Assembly: GCA_018065745.1 (NCBI GenBank)
Contig: JAGHSS010000332.1
Coordinates: forward strand, 1 to 5,847
DNA: 5,847 bases
Direction of reading: 5' to 3'
Source of the DNA: Candidatus Neoflavobacterium equi
GTDB taxonomy: Bacteria; Bacteroidota; Bacteroidia; Flavobacteriales; Flavobacteriaceae
In this document: positions 5,818 to 5,847 of the stretch, piece by piece
Position numbering within the stretch: the stretch's first letter is position 1
How the letters are laid out: every line of letters starts with the position of its first letter
Program-made: the position numbers and the translations under genes
Notes under the pieces: model-generated
Database searches by the model: none
What the model was told of the DNA's origin: nothing
Seen by the model: the letters and a program-made list of their open reading frames with translations, nothing else

Positions 5818-5847
5818 ATTTTCTAATATCTTCTGTAATTCTTTCTT
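5816..5847 (-). CDS. Possible 3' end of a convergent gene (fragment)
   Basis: Reading leftwards from the right window edge, one frame gives ERITEDIRK followed by TAA at 5818-5816, directly against the symmetrical terminator. This mirrors the arrangement of the convergent pair at 1591-1626. With only nine codons, no family can be recognised. Another - strand frame ends RKNYRRY with TAG at 5825-5823, so the frame, and even the presence of a gene, is uncertain. Confidence 0.25.
   Translation of the reverse strand, partial: ERITEDIRK

Noticed and set aside
1..5847. Mobile element, CRISPR, tRNA, defence or other novel multi-gene system
   Set aside because: No transposase or integrase, terminal inverted repeats, spaced repeats, tRNA-like cloverleaf or defence-type protein was seen; the genes are cell-wall, glycolytic and protein-maturation genes plus one methyltransferase.

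Overview
The window is AT-rich bacterial DNA that reads like a chromosomal segment from the Bacteroidota, most likely a member of the Flavobacteriaceae. The grounds are the lack of Shine-Dalgarno sequences before the starts, three upstream matches to the Bacteroidota sigma-A -7 motif TAnnTTTG, a lysine-flanked lipobox, and protein sequences of flavobacterial character. The genus cannot be told from this stretch. No mobile element, CRISPR array, rRNA or tRNA was seen.

Left part (1-2366): two cell-wall L,D-transpeptidases of different families face each other. A YcbB/LdtD-type lipoprotein runs rightwards and is open at the left window edge, so its first few codons are missing. A smaller secreted YkuD_2-type protein runs leftwards. 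Their stops are 20 bp apart and share one symmetrical terminator hairpin, with the stop codon of the first gene lying in its loop. Both have the His and Cys expected of active enzymes, which implies 3-3 peptidoglycan cross-linking or protein/peptide attachment to peptidoglycan in the periplasm.

Middle (2367-4194): a 232-bp divergent intergenic region holds one promoter candidate for each direction. It is followed by gpmI, the cofactor-independent phosphoglycerate mutase of glycolysis, with all key residues present. A 78-bp gap with another promoter candidate then leads to map.

Right part (4195-5847): map (type I methionine aminopeptidase) overlaps by one base (TAATG) with a gene for a class I SAM-dependent methyltransferase of unknown substrate, so these two form a likely coupled operon. 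It ends at a strong hairpin terminator. A few codons of a possible convergent gene may follow at the right edge.

Overall this is housekeeping and cell-wall content, and I see no convincing new multi-gene system. The most interesting points are the methyltransferase's altered N-terminal knuckle and altered SAM motif I, a terminator-like nested hairpin inside that gene's 5' end, and the convergent pair of unrelated L,D-transpeptidase types.
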